Assembly (NCBI GenBank): GCA_947652115.1 | Contig: OX393572.1 | Span: 3,419,817 to 3,483,816 of the forward strand | Direction: 5' to 3' | Source of the DNA: Blastomussa wellsi | Taxonomy: Eukaryota; Cnidaria; Anthozoa; Scleractinia; Plerogyridae | Length of the DNA: 64,000 nt | In this document: positions 63,293 to 64,000 of the stretch, piece by piece | Layout of the letters: the number at the start of each line of letters is the position of its first letter | Numbering within the stretch: position 1 is the stretch's first letter | Notes under the pieces: generated by a model | Told to the model about the DNA's origin: nothing | Database searches by the model: none | Seen by the model: only the letters and a program-made list of their open reading frames with translations | Program-made: the position numbers and the translations under genes

Positions 63293-64000
63293 CTGTATGG
63301 AAGAAACACCACAGTTTAGTTTAACCACGTGCAAGCAACGCTTAGAATACCAAATTAAAAGCGAGAATTGATCATTGTCATTTTCCCTCTCGATCCAACT
63401 CTTTCAGTGCAACTCGACGGAACCTGAATCGTATCAAACATATTGATGTTTCATGTTCAAAAGTCTGATTGATGAAGTACTGAGTGATGAAGTACCGGCT
63501 GTACCAATCAGATTTGTCAGATTTGATTTTGTGCATGCACAGAGTGACGGGAAGTCCGAAAATCCAGGACTTCCGGTGTTGGACCTTCCAAGAGGTCGCG
63601 ATTCTTGGTGCTGACCAAAAGGATCGTGGCCTCTGGGGACGTGAATGGTAGTGTGCAGTAAAGTAACACAAACTAATCTTCTGCGCATGTGTTAGGAGCA
63701 AATCACTTTGTTCTAGGAACTGTAAAGGTAGTACCACAAGGCAGGTATGGTGTTTTCTGAAAAGTATATATACCTTTTAATGTCCAAGGAACAGTAGTGC
63801 AGATACCAGCGTTTACGTGGTACAATGCACACAGGTTACTACTAGCCCCCCCACCCTCTCTGCAAGACTAATTAATTAATTGGTATTAATTAATTAAACA
63901 AACATTAAAGTTTACACATAGCTTTAGTGCCATAGTTCCTTAGTGAGTCAGAAAAGGGCAGCCCACAACGCATCATCCCAATAGTGCACTCTGCACTAAA

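Noticed and set aside
63378..63737. 119-codon minus-strand open frame with a SRPQRPRSFW segment
   Set aside because: The segment looks like translated interspersed repeat; two frames are open over the same stretch and neither has exon borders.

Overview
The window looks like genomic DNA from an invertebrate animal, most likely an anthozoan cnidarian such as a stony coral or sea anemone. It is AT-rich. Its genes have many short exons with GT-AG introns, and the introns and spacers are packed with short foldback elements, tRNA-derived SINEs, LINE tails and an Ngaro-type retrotransposon. The species call is inferred from overall style; no marker gene fixes it.

Region by region. (1) Positions 1-14149, minus strand: the 5' eleven coding exons of a HEAT/ARM-repeat protein. 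Its start codon is at 14149 and the gene runs off the left edge. A structurally intact Ngaro-like tyrosine-recombinase retrotransposon (2280-7474, plus strand) sits antisense in one of its introns. (2) Positions 14150-27258: about 13 kb without a convincing host gene. It holds a 2.2-kb composite inverted-repeat element, a 450-bp Harbinger-like MITE loaded with GTTGTCGACAAC palindromes, several other MITEs and a short GC-rich tandem repeat. (3) Positions 27259-57745, minus strand: a complete MRCK (CDC42-binding protein kinase) gene. I could join 53 coding exons in phase to give 1773 codons plus stop. Domain order is AGC kinase, long coiled coil, C1, PH, CNH (citron homology), CRIB and a low-complexity tail. 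(4) Positions 57746-64000: the MRCK upstream region, more foldback elements including a near-perfect 130-bp palindrome, and a possible last exon of another minus-strand gene at 63217-63292.

Both host genes are transcribed leftward. MRCK is expected to act downstream of Cdc42 on actomyosin. The HEAT-repeat protein has no assigned role. The mobile elements explain most of the remaining structure: at least six foldback families, a SINE family in several partial copies, and a CCAAT-rich repeat family. Two foldbacks lie within about 30 bp of MRCK splice sites.

Limits: exon borders were set by hand from splice signals, reading-phase continuity and family resemblance. UTRs, transcription starts and poly(A) sites are mostly undetermined. 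No database search was possible.
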